The translations under genes and the position numbers were made by a program. The notes beneath the pieces were generated by a model, which was not told the DNA's origin, searched no databases, and saw nothing but the letters and a program-made list of their open reading frames with translations. From Sclerurus mexicanus (taxonomy: Eukaryota; Chordata; Aves; Passeriformes; Furnariidae), in contig VWZF01002523.1 in NCBI GenBank assembly GCA_013396755.1, positions 248,001 to 312,000 on the forward strand: a stretch of 64,000 nt of DNA. The letters run 5' to 3'. Positions 47,301 through 58,351 of this stretch are shown here, in pieces; position 1 is the stretch's first letter, and each line of letters opens with the position of its first letter.

Positions 47301-50300
47301 CATGCTTGACTTTGAGAAGGAAACTTTTGGTTATCTTCAAGGTCCTAAAAGAAAGAATGGAAAAGGGTAGGCAAATGTGGCCCATATAGCTTATGGTGGA
47401 AATTGCTGTTAGCCCTGCTTCAAAAGAAGCATTTTTTTGGAAAATAACAATACTGACAAAGGAAAGGGCATTGGAATAAACAATACCATGTTTTGTTCTC
47501 AATTTGGTTATCAGAAGTGAGAGCCAAGGTTTGTGCCTGTAAGGATGGTAAACATACTCTGTTCACTTCCTCCTTTGTCTTTTGCTGCTGAAAATATCTT
47601 CTTTCAGGTTGAAACATCCCATACTTAGCTGCTGCCAAAAGTGAAATTTTAACTTTGATGAACAGATTAAGGTGTTTTAAGCTTCAGAAGAGTAAAAATA
47701 AACACTTCTCTCTTTTAAAGCTGGTGCAATAAAATTAGGTGTGTGTGGTTTTGAATGGCTCTACAGCTCAAACGACTAAACTACCAAAACTGAAGATTAG
47801 CTGTGATTGTAGACAGTGTGTATCTTTATCCTTGATGGACTTGGTTTGGATCTCTTTACTGTTGTTCAGAGCTCAGGGTGAACTGGAGTAGGAATGTACT
47901 GCATGTGACACTTCTCCTCAAACTGCCACCTTGCCAAGCTGGAACCTGAAATAACAAGAATTGCCTTTGCAGAATGAGGCAAATAGGAAGGAAGAACTGT
48001 CATGGAAAAATGCAGATCTGTTACAGTTCTTCTGCTTAGGTTTTTGTGAGCTTTAACTAGATAATTACATGGAAAGTTTTACTGGTTCAATGTGTCATTT
48101 TGAACAGGAAAGGAGAGAAGTAGAGTAAGCTAAAATGCCAGATCCAGTAGGTCCAGCAACACCCTGGATGGCTGATAGACTTCAGGCTGTGGAGAAACAG
48201 TTTGCCAGGAGAGTTACAACTTTCAGATTTTTTGATGGATGTTTTTGGTTTGATGAATAAACTACCACATCCTTTTAGCTGTTGTGACTCCAGATTAGGT
48301 AGAGGAAGGGCATTTCACAGTGAGTGACTTCCAGCAGGAACGTGTGACATCCGTTTAAGCATCAGCCTTAGTTTTGAGCTCTGTTTCTGAGCTTGAGAGG
48401 CTGCCAGTTGTGCTGATTCTTTCATGTGGAGAGAAGAAACGTGATCTCATGAAATCCAGTAGATAGTGGAGATTGTTTCTGTAAAATTGGATAGCCTGGT
48501 GTTGCCTAATACAGGATAGTGACTAAACCATCCAGCTCTCCATACTGCACAGTAGAAGCAATGAAGCACTTGGATATCAGTGCACATAGGCAGTAAAGAA
48601 ACTGCTAGTATTTTTCTGCCCATTGGCACTAGTGAAAGCAGAGCCTATAACATTTCTGCTGCCCTGATTCTGTGATGCTGCCTAGAAACCTGGAGGAGAG
48701 GATGCAGTCAAAGTGACATCAGCCAGAGTCTAGGATTGCCCTGACTCCTGTGGTGAAGAACATAACACAATTATTCACATGGACACCTGGGTTACTACTA
48801 GCAGGAGTGCAAATGTGTTGGCAAAAGACATGGAATTGGGAGGCAACTCTGTGTGCCATCTGCTTAGTTGTGGAGTATTTTATCATCCCTCCTTGCTAGT
48901 TTTTGCCTGTCTCTGTTACCATTTGTATTTGTTGTCTGTTGCGAAGTGATGCCATGTAAAAGAAGGAAAATGAGATATTCCCCTGCAGAGTTTATGCTCT
49001 GCTGCACAGGAGAGATGGGACATGAATTAAAATGTACTCTGTGGGCAGTGGTCAGCATGTATGGCAGAGATCTCACTGGTGTGCTGAGGGCTTGTATTTC
49101 TGTGTTTTTAGTGTGTTGCTGCTGGTGATGCTCTGCTGTTGTCAGCCAGGAAGGTTAGACTCGAATTTGTAAATATACATATTTCAGGAAGCAATGAGGT
49201 AAAGGCAGCCTTGGGAGAGGAGAAACTGACAGGTTGTTTTTGTGCTCTCAAGATTTCTCATTTGTAAGTCACCCTTCTGAACTAGGATGCAGTGGATCTT
49301 GTGCAGCAGTTGTCTGGTTGTTCTTCCAGCTCACATGTGCAGGTTCCTGTGCTGCATGGCTGGCCGGCTGAGCAGCACCCAGGGAAGGATCCTTCCATCC
49401 CTGCAGGCATACACTGGAACAACAGGGTGTCTGGGGCCACGGCCTGCTGCTGCTTTGTAGATGGGGCTGTCAGCCCTGCCAGTTGTTCTAAAGCCAAGTA
49501 GAATTGAACATTTATGTCTGTGTACAGTTTCGTTAGATGTCTGGCATAACATTCCAGGCTTGCAGCTGCACGGAATTTGGTAGCTAAGTTTTCCTTACAT
49601 AATGTGTTCATATAAACTGTGTCAATCGTACTTTGAGGCTGATGAAAGTTAAAGTTTAGGACTGCTTTAATTTGAATATAGATAATTTTGTTATGCCTGC
49701 ACATCTGGGTTATAAGCAGATTGATCTTTGTTTCATTGGGTGAAGCTTATGTGGGGGAACATGAAAACCAGAACATCAAAATCCTTCATACAGTTGAAAT
49801 TGAAGAAGAGTTTTGAGAAAAGAAGAATTGCTTTTCTGTCTGCTAATGCTTTGAATGACTGTTATAATGACATGATACCACGTTTTTACATTAGATATGA
49901 CATGAACCTTACCCATGTAACATAACAACAGCCAGAAAGTTCTCCACCTGATTATTTTACACTTTACAGTCAAGTGCCTTGCAGACCCTTTATTTGTGTG
50001 ATGCATTTTGCTATGTTTATGTTTTCCAGTATATTTGAAAAGGATCCCAATGAAGCTGATTCCACTGTGAGTTCTAACCACCGGACCAGAAATCTTCTGG
50101 AGTTCTCAGCTGGCCAAGAGTCCAGTGCAGCTCAGAAAATACCTGAGGGCATCATTCCTGAGAAGAGTAATAGGTGAGATGAAAACCTTTAACATACTTT
50201 GCGTGGCAGAGGGCAATGGTGCTTTAAGCTCTCACTGCCTTACTAACCTTTTTGACTGGTGCAATTGCTGCTTTTATAGAGCAGCTTAGTTTACAAACGC

Positions 50301-53300
50301 AGGGTTTTTAAAGCTGGTCTTTTATTATTTAACAAAGTTTACCAGGTTGCTTTTCACATAAATATGGTGTTTTATCTCCAAGATTACCCAATACACAGAG
50401 CTTCAGAAGTGTACACGTGGCTGTGCTGTGTGGTGTTAGGGAGGAGAGCATGTAAACCAGTGTATGTCACAGAGACTTTCAGGACCTTCTTCAGTTCTTC
50501 ATCTGTCTGCTTTTTTCCTCTGATCTATATTTTAACTTGCATAGTTGTGATATTTGTCATATTATCCATCTCTTCTTACTTTTCAAGCTGGAGTATTTGT
50601 TTTCTTAGTTGCTCAAGAGAAGACTGGGGAAGTAAGTTCACGATTAAGAACACTGAACTTCGTTGGCACTGTACATTTTTATAAAACTCTGAGTCCATCC
50701 TTGTGCTTATGCATTATTTAATTAAATACTGGCTTTCAGCTTCCTAGATCTCTAGCATGCAGTGCATAAGTGAACATATAATTGCCTCCAGATTGAAGTC
50801 TGGCTAATACAGCTCATGTTTTCCCCTTACAAGATTTATCCTATTAGACTGTCCCTTTCCAGTAGAGTGTTTTGGCTGGTTGAACAAAGCCAGGCACAGA
50901 TGTGCAGAAAGCCCTAATGTATTTTGCCATGCAGAAAGAAGGCAATAAATCAAGAGCATTTTAAGGCTGTAGCCATGGTGAGGGCTTTGTGTCCTATGTG
51001 GTACATTTCAGACTATGACTTACATGATGTAAGAGCAGAGCAGTTCTCTTAGGAGGATTTGCTTGTGCCTCCATCTCCTCCTTTGCTTTCACTGTTTCCC
51101 CCTGGTTTTGGCAAGCTGTGAGCTTTCTGCTACATATTCTCCTTTATCAGTCTTAGATGCAGTAGACAGGAGAAGCAGACATGAAGGTGGAGAGAAAGCT
51201 GGGAAAGGGAAGGAATGTAAATGAGGTTTTCATAAGCACTTGTACTTGATTTTTCAGAGAGAAGTTGAAGTTTAGGAGCTACAAGTCTGTCATAACCAAG
51301 AGGCCTAAGGCTGTTACCTTGATAACTTATCAAGGGAGAACTTATCATAGGTATTGTGATAAGGAGTTAACCCTTCAGGAGGTGCTGAGAGTGTTATGGG
51401 TTTTTGTACTGAGAAATAGATGCTCCTTTTCACTTTTTATGAAATCCAAGCTAGATTCCAGAGACAACTGGAGATGTAAATCCTCTTCACTCAGTTGTAA
51501 TATAGTTTGTGGCTGCTCCATTGTCATGTAGCTCATGGTTTTTGCATCTGCATAGTTTTAGTGGATAATAAATTTAGTATTTCTGTAGCACAGATTCTGG
51601 AATGAAAAAGAAAGTTGCCTCTGAAGAGATCACATAGTTTACATACTATCAGAAATATTTTACAGACTACATTTTCTTTCGATATCTGGCTTTTTTGGGA
51701 AGAGGTCCAACATCTGCTAACGCTCATCTGTCTTTCCTGTGTTGAGTGCTGTCAGAGCCCTTTGAGCAATTGACTGAGAACATTGGATGTTTGATAGAAA
51801 CTGTTATTCACCTGTTTCAAAGGTCCCATGGGAGCAACTGTGACATTTGTGGTTCCGCTGATGTTAGTGCTCATTCTCTGTATTTGGTCAAAAGTTGATA
51901 AAAAAATGTTTTACGGGAATTCTGGATGTCCGTTTCTTTATTTTCCCAGGTATGATCGTTCTGTATCTGATAATAAAGCATTAATGATAGTCTCAGAAGA
52001 ACCACTTCTATATATTTCACCACCACCACCACCTTGTCGGCCTCTGATCAACCGGACAGAGTCGCTGAGGTGAGAAAACAACCTTTTCTGAGCATTTAAG
52101 GTTTATTAGGAGTTGAAATATAAATTCTGTGTTGGCTCAGTGCTACTGGACAGACAGCTGTGAATGATGTTATTGTACATTCATAGAGTTCATCCAGTAC
52201 GTGACCAGCGTCTCTCTAAGTGTCTGCACTTTCCTAATGTCTGCTGCCTTGAGGATAGATTGACTTGAATCTTTGTAATCTTTTGCTGGTTTTAGTAATG
52301 ATTTTCACTCCATTTTCACACTGCAATGACTGAATAACAATTTTCTGACTGTCTGGAGGCTTTTTGTGACTCAAAGGAGAAATCGTTTCATACGTGGGAA
52401 CGTTCATGATATGGAAATCAAGTCCAGCTAAAAGCCTTTTCCATCTGAATTGCATAAGAGATGGTCTTCTCTTCCTCAGCCTCTGATGCAAGCAAACTGA
52501 ACTTGACATTGCAGATGTGCTTTGTTCACTGTTAGAAAATACCTACCTCCACTTTTTCCATAAATAAGAGCATGTCATTAACCTTGTCTCCCTTTCCTTT
52601 GTCCGTTCTTTTTCTCAGGTTTATTTGTCCTAATTTAGCCTTCTTAACCAATAATTTGTCTTGAATTGATCAACTTTTGATTTTAAATTTCCATGGTCCT
52701 TCTGGTAACTTCAAAATTGCTGTTTGTTGGGCAAAAGGAACTGTTGTATTGGCTTTATGTTGAAACATCTATGAATCCAATACTTTATAGATATTCCCTT
52801 GCAAACTCCCTCATACATTTTCTCTTACAATTTTATTACTCTTTTATTAAAAACGAATTATTGTAAGATAAAAGAATAGTAACCTGCAGTGTCTTTATAG
52901 TGGCTAAACTGTTTTATAAAACTAAAAAATTCTGCCTCTGTTCTTTGAAACATCTGTGAATGCTGTGGGTTTTTCTAGGTTGAATCATGAACTTCGAGGA
53001 TGGGTTCATAGACATGAAGTGGAACGAACAAGATCGAGAAGGTTATCAAATAACCAGCAGCAGAAAGCACGGGTTGTGCAGGTACACAGGTTTATACTCA
53101 TGACTAAGTAGCATGACAAGATAATTTCAGTCAACATGAAATATTCTCTCTTACTTGTTTGCACTTGTCATTATAGACAAAAGTAGCAATGGTGCCTGTA
53201 ATTAGGGTACCCAACACCTCCCATTTTAAATTGCCGGGTTTGGTTGATTGTTATGTTGTCAAAATTGTTCTTTCATTCCTGCTCTTGGATTCAGGCTAGA

Positions 53301-56300
53301 AGTTTTGAATTTTTTTAGCAGTCATCAAGATAGGCTCAGCATTTTCTAAAATGAAATCAGTAGTTAGCCTTTTTATGACTTCTCTATAAAGATAAGCAGT
53401 TGATTGCAGCCTACAGCACATTCATCTGCCTCACTGTTAAGGGGCACAGCTAATTGATTTTGTTGAAATAGTTCTATTTCATTTTTCAGATTTTTAGTAC
53501 GACTACAGAATAATGAGCCTTGTGCTCATATTTCCCGTTCTTTGAAATCCCTTTTAGCTACATAAATCCTTTTATCTACATAATCATATCTACATGCTGA
53601 TATCAAGGCTGAAATTAAGACAGTGAATTTTAGAAGTGTTTTATTTGATTAGAGGTAGTAACAGCTTGAAAAGGAATTGAGCTTAACAATGTGGGAAATA
53701 CTTCACTTTTCTAAGGAAAAAGTATTGTGTACTGAACTTCAGGTTCTTCTCACTGGTGCCCAAAGGAGAATGGTAGAACAGTTAAGGGGGGAAAATTCAG
53801 GTGCTTTTAGTGAGTCAAGCACCAGAAGTGTGTTGTGGATAGTATATTTTAGCAGAGGTACAAAGTGGATGTGACCTCAAGAATTCTGCACATCTGATGT
53901 CAGTGGTAGCACATTTTGCAGTTGGATGACATAGTGTTGTGTTTGGTGCCAGGCTCTCTTCTTTGTCTCTGAATGTGTGACTTCAAATTTGTCTGTATTA
54001 AAATCTTACTTTTTTTGTTGTTATTGTCACAGCTTGATTGCTGGCCATTTTGTGGTTCACTAGTGGAAAAATGCACGTTTCTGGTGCAGGGCACTGATTA
54101 ACCTCTGCATTCCATTATATGTTCATTTTCTGTTACACATGTGCATCGTATTTTATGCAGTGACACACCAAGAAAATGCTTATTGTTTGCAGTTTCTGTC
54201 ATATTTTCATTTTCCCTCTTTTTTCAGAGCTCCCTGAGTGAGAAGTCAGATTCCCAGCTAATGGCCATGCCTTACACAGACACCAGTCTCAGGTAAGGCA
54301 GAACAGCTCCTTTGTTATTGCTTTTACTTAATAACCTAAGTTTTCACCAACAATTGGTGAAAAAGGCCAGTTTTCGCCTTGTCTGGAGTATTAAGCCAAA
54401 TGCAGTTACTTTTCTTGGCCTAATTTCTGTCCCTTAGCAAATAATTGCTTCTAATGATTTAAACTACACTTAACGGGACCCCCATATCATAGCACCACTC
54501 TTCTGGGGTCTTTCTACCAATAAGTCTTAAGAAAATCTTTATTTCACTCTGCAGAATCCCTTTCTAATCAGATTTGAATATTTAGGAACAAAAAGGGGGA
54601 CTTGACTTGGGGTTCTCTCTGAGAACATCATTAGTCTATAAGCAGGTTTCAAAGGGCCATGAGTCTGGTAAGAGAAAACTTTGTCTCTCTGTCTTCAAGA
54701 GTAGAGCCATTATAGCTAGACCAAATTATTAGGGTGAAGTTAAAGTACTGTTGTGCCTTACTTGCATGGTTTGTCTCCATCTCCTGGTTTTTCCATGCTG
54801 ATTATTGCAGCACACTAATCCAGATATTTCTAATGTCCCTTGCCCCTTCCTCCACATCACTATCCTGTCCCACTTCCATGGTGACAGGGAGTACTGGAGA
54901 GTAAAACTTGAGGCAACAAGATTTCTCTCTCCAGAATTCTGTGTGAGACTGTTTAAGAGGTTCTCTGCTTTGAAGTGTTGAAGAGGAGTGTAAAAGCAGA
55001 CTGGAGTGTAAAGAGGAGTTTTTGTTGAGAACACCACCTGAAATGTTGCTGTTGAAAGTAAGACAGCTGTGGACCTTCAGTTTGCATTGCTGCTTTGAAA
55101 GCAGGATCAGCCAGGGGGGAAACAGCAAAACTGCAGGCAAATGTTATGGAAACCAGGCCATCAAATTTTGATTTGTTTTGACTTACAAGAGAAAAAAAAA
55201 AGCTTTTTGAATTTTACAGGCAGATAAAGAATATCTGTTTTAATTGAACATTGACGAACAAGCCTCATGGCATAAAGCAGTTTAATATATATGCTTGCAT
55301 TAATCCTGTAAAAAATTATCTGGATTACTGGAAACAGTGTGCAAGATCATGTAGCTCTGCATGGAATAATCTGTTGTGCTCAGAAGGAAGTGAGATTTTT
55401 TTTTTTTGAGATTAATGATGTTTATATGAACAGGACCAGTGAGTCATGGCAGCTGCATGCTATGACTGTCCTGGAGCTGCTAAGAACATAGAACAGATTT
55501 CCAGTTCCTCCCAGAGCCATCAGCTATTAGGTGCTCCATGAAATCATAGAACCACAGAGTAGTTTAGGTTGTAAAGGACCTCTGGAGATCTCTATTCCAG
55601 TCTCTGACTCTAAGTAGGTTTAACTTCAGGTTTACTGTACGTCTCTCTCAGAAGAGGTGGTCTCCATCTCTGTTGTAGTCTCCACCAAGAACCTGAGAAT
55701 TGCACTTAGAGCCCCTTCAGCCTCCTCTTCTCTGGGCTGAACAAGCCCTGTTCCTTCTGTCTTCTGTCTCTTCTTGTCCGTAATGCAGCCCAGTGTGCAG
55801 TTTCCCTCCAGATCCCTGCTGGCTCACATTCAGCTGCCCTGTGAGCACCACAGCTCCTTTTTGCAGCACTTGTACCTCATTAGCTGGGAATAAACTGCTG
55901 TTTACTTAGTTTTTTCATTAATATTACCTCTGTGCAGCATCCTGTCAAGCTGTTTAAATGTTAATACCAGTACTGTGACTGGAAATTGAGTGACCTTTGT
56001 CTTCTAGAACACCCTTCTTGGTGACCTGAATCTGCAGACAGGAGGACAGTAGCAGTATCTAGATTTATCTTTGTAGCACTGATGATACCAACATTGTCAT
56101 TCTGAAAGAAAGTTCATGAATTGAAAAGAATTGCAGGGACGTCAAAGCAGTGGATGAAGATAAAATTAAGACGGTTTCAAAGAAAATGGTCTAAACCCCC
56201 TCATCTTTTTATAGTCTCTATAGCTTCCTCCTAAGGTGGTTTTGTTGAGGGCTTCTGCAAGTGTGTGTTTTAAGGCTTTAGATATCGAACTCTCCCGTTA

Positions 56301-58351
56301 TAGTCCTGTTTTTCGCTATTAAAATTATGGTTGTCGATGCATAAAACACATAAAACCTCTCAAAACAAGCCTAGGTGCAACAGTGCCCTTCAAGGCTTTA
56401 AAAATAAAAAAGCGTCATTTATCTCCCAATAAATAGCCAGGCTCAGCACCACTGTTACGGATACACATTTAGTATGATGCTTTCTTGGAATATGTGAAGA
56501 TGTTACTAAAACAACTGGTGTTTTTGCACCTGTTTTTAACTCTGAAGTTCCTTCCTTTTATGGAGAGGTCCATTGCAGTTACCTGTAGGTGTTCAAAGGC
56601 ACGTGCAGTGTGGTGCCTGTAATCCCCTGCTATCACTTGGAATCTGGGACTAGTGTTAGATTTATTCCATGACCAGCAGAGCTTTGTAAAGACCCAGTGG
56701 TTTCCAAGTGCTTTGGAACAATTTTCTCTCATGGCTGGATTTAGAGTTATGAAAGGCTGGTTTTTGGGTCTGCCTGTATCTTCTGGAGTGTGGGCGAGCA
56801 AACGGATCTGTGGGACCCGTTTCAGCTTTCAGGATGTGTTGTACTGAGCAACGCGTGGGCGTGATGCCTTTTATCACAGTACAACTTCAATGCTGAATCT
56901 CAGGGGTGGTTTGGTGGGCCTACGTGTTTTCATGAATGAGTAATCAAGCTCAAATTAGCTCCAGTCTTTGTTTCCTGTGTGTGAGGGATGTGATCCGATT
57001 CCTCGCTTGCACAGTTCTGCAGAAGAGGATATGTAGTGTAGAGCTGCCTGCTCTTGATCCCCCAGGACTTAGACCCCCAATCCTGCTAAAGGGCAACTGG
57101 CTTGGCAGCTGCAGTCCTTCAGTTGCAATGGGACTGTGTTAACAGTAGAAGAGAAGATAATGACAGTCTACTGTTGCTGCTGCTTATGAAAATCACTTGG
57201 TGATAGATTTGTGCCTCGTTTTGGGTGCGTAGTTATATTTTAGAAACATATAAAAATAATATAGATTAGCCACCATAGTTTGAAACCTGGGTCAGCAGAA
57301 GACAGCTTGGGAGGGGAGGGACAGTCTGATCAGTGTCCTTGCCACAAACACTGCAGAAACACAGTGCTATTAAAGTGGGGGAAAATTAAAAATGACTGGT
57401 TGATTGTCAGGATAGTGGTTTGTGTAAGTATAGCTTTCCAATTTGTTTAAATATGTTATTTTGGAATGGGATTGGGGCAGTGTACATGATAGCGGCATGT
57501 GCCCGGAGTTTCTCACCTTTCCAAGATAAACAGTGAATCAGTACTGTAATTGTCGGACTTGCCAGTATTTTTGCTTAGAATGGTTTAGAGCATCTTTTCC
57601 TTCCTTCTGATGTATTTAAGATGAGAACTGTGGAAAAGATAAGCCAGAATTGTATGAATATCTTATTTTTGCTCCACTGTCTAAATTGAACATCAAGAGC
57701 AAATCTTTGAGTTGACCAAGGACACGGGAAAAAAAATAAAAGGTGGGTGAGACAGAAGGCGGAGTTGTCATTTGACAGTAAATTAAAGGTTCTGTTTATG
57801 CTTAACTTTGCACTTCTTTCAATTTCAGTGGTTTGGATTCATAGCAGTAAAAGAATATTATGAAATGTTTTGATATTTTATTTCAGAAGGACATTTCATT
57901 CTAAAATTTATTTTCAGAAGTCATCACAATTTTTCAGACACTTTAGGCTGAAACTTTTTTTTCCTGTTGAGCTAGCAAACAGGTTTTTGTCAGCCTCAGA
58001 ACCATGAATAAAAATAAGCCTGGAAAACCTTCCTAAAGTGAGACCTTTAAGGCACCTTGAACTTTCAAGAAGTACCCAGTAGTTTCACTGTCTTCACCTG
58101 TATTTAATGTTCCTTATGCTTCTCTCAATGGATGAAGAGCTGCTGTTCCTTTGAAAACCAAGTCTTTGAAGTCATTATCTCACTGAAGCTAACCTTCTTG
58201 TCTAAAATAATTACCTTCCCCCCTCCTTTATTTCAGCAGGAACTCAGGGAACGAGCTGCAAGTGTATTATGCCTCTCCCAGGAGCTATCAAGACTTCTTT
58301 GAAGCGATTCGCAGAAGGGAAGATACTTTCTATGTGGTGTCATTCCGCAGA
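29232..58351 (+). CDS. ATF6: ATF6 (alpha), twelve internal exons; 5' and 3' ends outside view
   Basis: Twelve exons join without frame breaks to 522 codons: 29232-29319, 29652-29746, 30220-30349, 30642-30848, 33353-33573, 39246-39431, 39854-39945, 50030-50173, 51950-52069, 52979-53081, 54228-54292 and 58237-58351. The protein order is acidic activation domain (FDLDLMSWDSDLW), Ser/Pro/Gln-rich linker, bZIP (RMIKNRES, KKKKEYMLGLEARLEAAL), a transmembrane helix, the S1P site region and the luminal stress-sensing domain. The match to human ATF6 is close throughout and better than to ATF6B. ATF6 sits in the ER membrane; on unfolded-protein stress it moves to the Golgi, is cut by S1P and S2P, and its N-terminal part activates chaperone genes. 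About 55 N-terminal and 95 C-terminal residues (human length 670) are not visible: the start is probably in the N gap, and the end lies beyond 64000. Confidence 0.96.
29652..29746 (+). CDS. ATF6: ATF6 exon: VKTEPLSP segment
   Basis: A 95-nt exon, phase 1 in and phase 0 out. It encodes DANVKTEPLSPATSNCSV through SPVQNVP; human has KDIKAEPQPLSPASSS at this place. The donor is GTATGC, a weaker form. Confidence 0.9.
30220..30349 (+). CDS. ATF6: ATF6 exon: SSQMSPISLY segment
   Basis: A 130-nt exon encodes DDVDFNCSSQMSPISLYS and a Ser/Lys-rich tail. It aligns with human LDLSSSSQMSPLSLYG. The acceptor is TCCGCAG and the donor GTATGA. Confidence 0.92.
30370..30486 (+). repeat. 29-bp tandem repeat, four diverged copies
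   Basis: Four head-to-tail units start at 30370, 30399, 30428 and 30457, the last being 30 bp. A shared core reads roughly ATAGATAGTATGTG in the first two copies and is more diverged in the last two. It begins about 20 bp after the donor of the preceding ATF6 exon. Confidence 0.8.
30642..30848 (+). CDS. ATF6: ATF6 exon: KTIIIQTLPTL segment
   Basis: A 207-nt phase 1-1 exon. It contains RPLIQPKPLLPAVP and IPAKTIIIQTLPTLVPL, which match human SIQPKPLLLPAAP and VPAKTIIIQTVPTLMPL. It forms part of the linker between the activation domain and bZIP. Confidence 0.95.
33353..33573 (+). CDS. ATF6: ATF6 exon: Gln/Pro/Val-rich linker
   Basis: A 221-nt exon encodes GQSVVLPQPAVVQLQASGVL and KIPVTKPLLQSTTPTMGLD. 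It aligns with human TVLLSQPTVVQLQAPGVL and KLSVTKPVLQST. Confidence 0.95.
33574..39245 (+). other. ATF6: ATF6 intron (5.7 kb)
   Basis: An AT-rich intron before the bZIP exon. I saw no recognised exon, RNA gene or well-preserved repeat in it; only T/A-rich low-complexity patches, such as near 37430-37470. Confidence 0.6.
39246..39431 (+). CDS. ATF6: ATF6 exon: bZIP domain
   Basis: A 186-nt phase 0-0 exon encodes the basic region (RRQQRMIKNRESAFQSRKKK) and most of the leucine zipper. It fits the bZIP signature N-x-x-S-A-x-x-S-R. One position differs from remembered human ATF6 and ATF6B: Phe (codon TTT) where both have Cys in NRESAC. Confidence 0.97.
39495..39615 (-). repeat. Probable CR1 fragment, minus orientation
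   Basis: Reads like a degraded reverse complement of a CR1 3' end: AGAATCATGGAAATG, then GACTGGAAGACCTTGGAGGA, then TAGCCCAGCCTCCAACTTC. Divergence is high, so the assignment is tentative. Confidence 0.55.
39854..39945 (+). CDS. ATF6: ATF6 exon: end of zipper and transmembrane helix
   Basis: A 92-nt exon encodes NQKLKVSSPKRR followed by the membrane helix TLCVMVILAFIMLNYGPLS. The Asn and Pro of NYGP, needed for site-2 protease cleavage in human ATF6, are kept. The basic KRR at the membrane boundary is also kept. Confidence 0.96.
39946..50029 (+). other. ATF6: ATF6 intron (10.1 kb)
   Basis: The largest complete intron of the window, AT-rich. It contains two unexpectedly long open frames without recognised homology (plus 45313-45993 and minus 42997-43545) and a GA-rich patch near 45210-45240. 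I identified no exon. Confidence 0.6.
50030..50173 (+). CDS. ATF6: ATF6 exon: site-1 protease region
   Basis: A 144-nt phase 2-2 exon encodes IFEKDPNEADSTVSSNHRTR, then NLLEFSAGQESS, and ends at EKSNR. Human reads QRRHLLGFSAKEAQ here. The S1P consensus Arg-x-x-Leu is present as RNLL, although the preceding residues differ. Confidence 0.92.
51950..52069 (+). CDS. ATF6: ATF6 exon: luminal segment with polyproline and conserved Cys
   Basis: A 120-nt exon encodes YDRSVSDNKALMIVSEEPLL then ISPPPPPCRPLINRTESLR. The Cys matches human Cys467 (one of two luminal cysteines), and NRT keeps the N-glycosylation sequon at human Asn472. The proline run, written with CCA/CCT codons, differs by about one residue from human. 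Confidence 0.96.
52979..53081 (+). CDS. ATF6: ATF6 exon: luminal NHELRGWVHRHE segment
   Basis: A 103-nt exon encodes LNHELRGWVHRHEVERTRSR and RLSNNQQQKARVVQ. It is almost identical to the human segment through HEVERT. Confidence 0.97.
54228..54292 (+). CDS. ATF6: ATF6 exon: luminal SQLMAM segment
   Basis: A 65-nt exon encodes SSLSEKSDSQLMAMPYTDTS; human has GSNSQLMAVQYTETTS. It is supported by correct phases at both ends (0 in, 2 out). Confidence 0.9.
55540..55870 (-). repeat. CR1 LINE fragment, minus orientation
   Basis: Begins with AATCATAGAACCACAGAGTA, the reverse complement of a CR1 3' end, followed by GTTTAGGTTGTAAAGGACC. It continues through CTCCTCTTCTCTGGGCTGAA and a GCTGGCTCACATTCAGCT segment typical of deeper CR1 sequence. 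It lies in the ATF6 intron between 54292 and 58237. Confidence 0.85.
58237..58351 (+). CDS. ATF6: ATF6 exon: luminal VYYASPRSYQDFF segment
   Basis: A 115-nt exon encodes SRNSGNELQVYYASPRSYQD then FFEAIRRREDTFYVVSFRR, almost identical to human. The acceptor is the tandem TTTCAGCAG: use of the first AG gives Ser-Arg-Asn-Ser, as in human, and use of the second removes one Ser. Confidence 0.97.
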
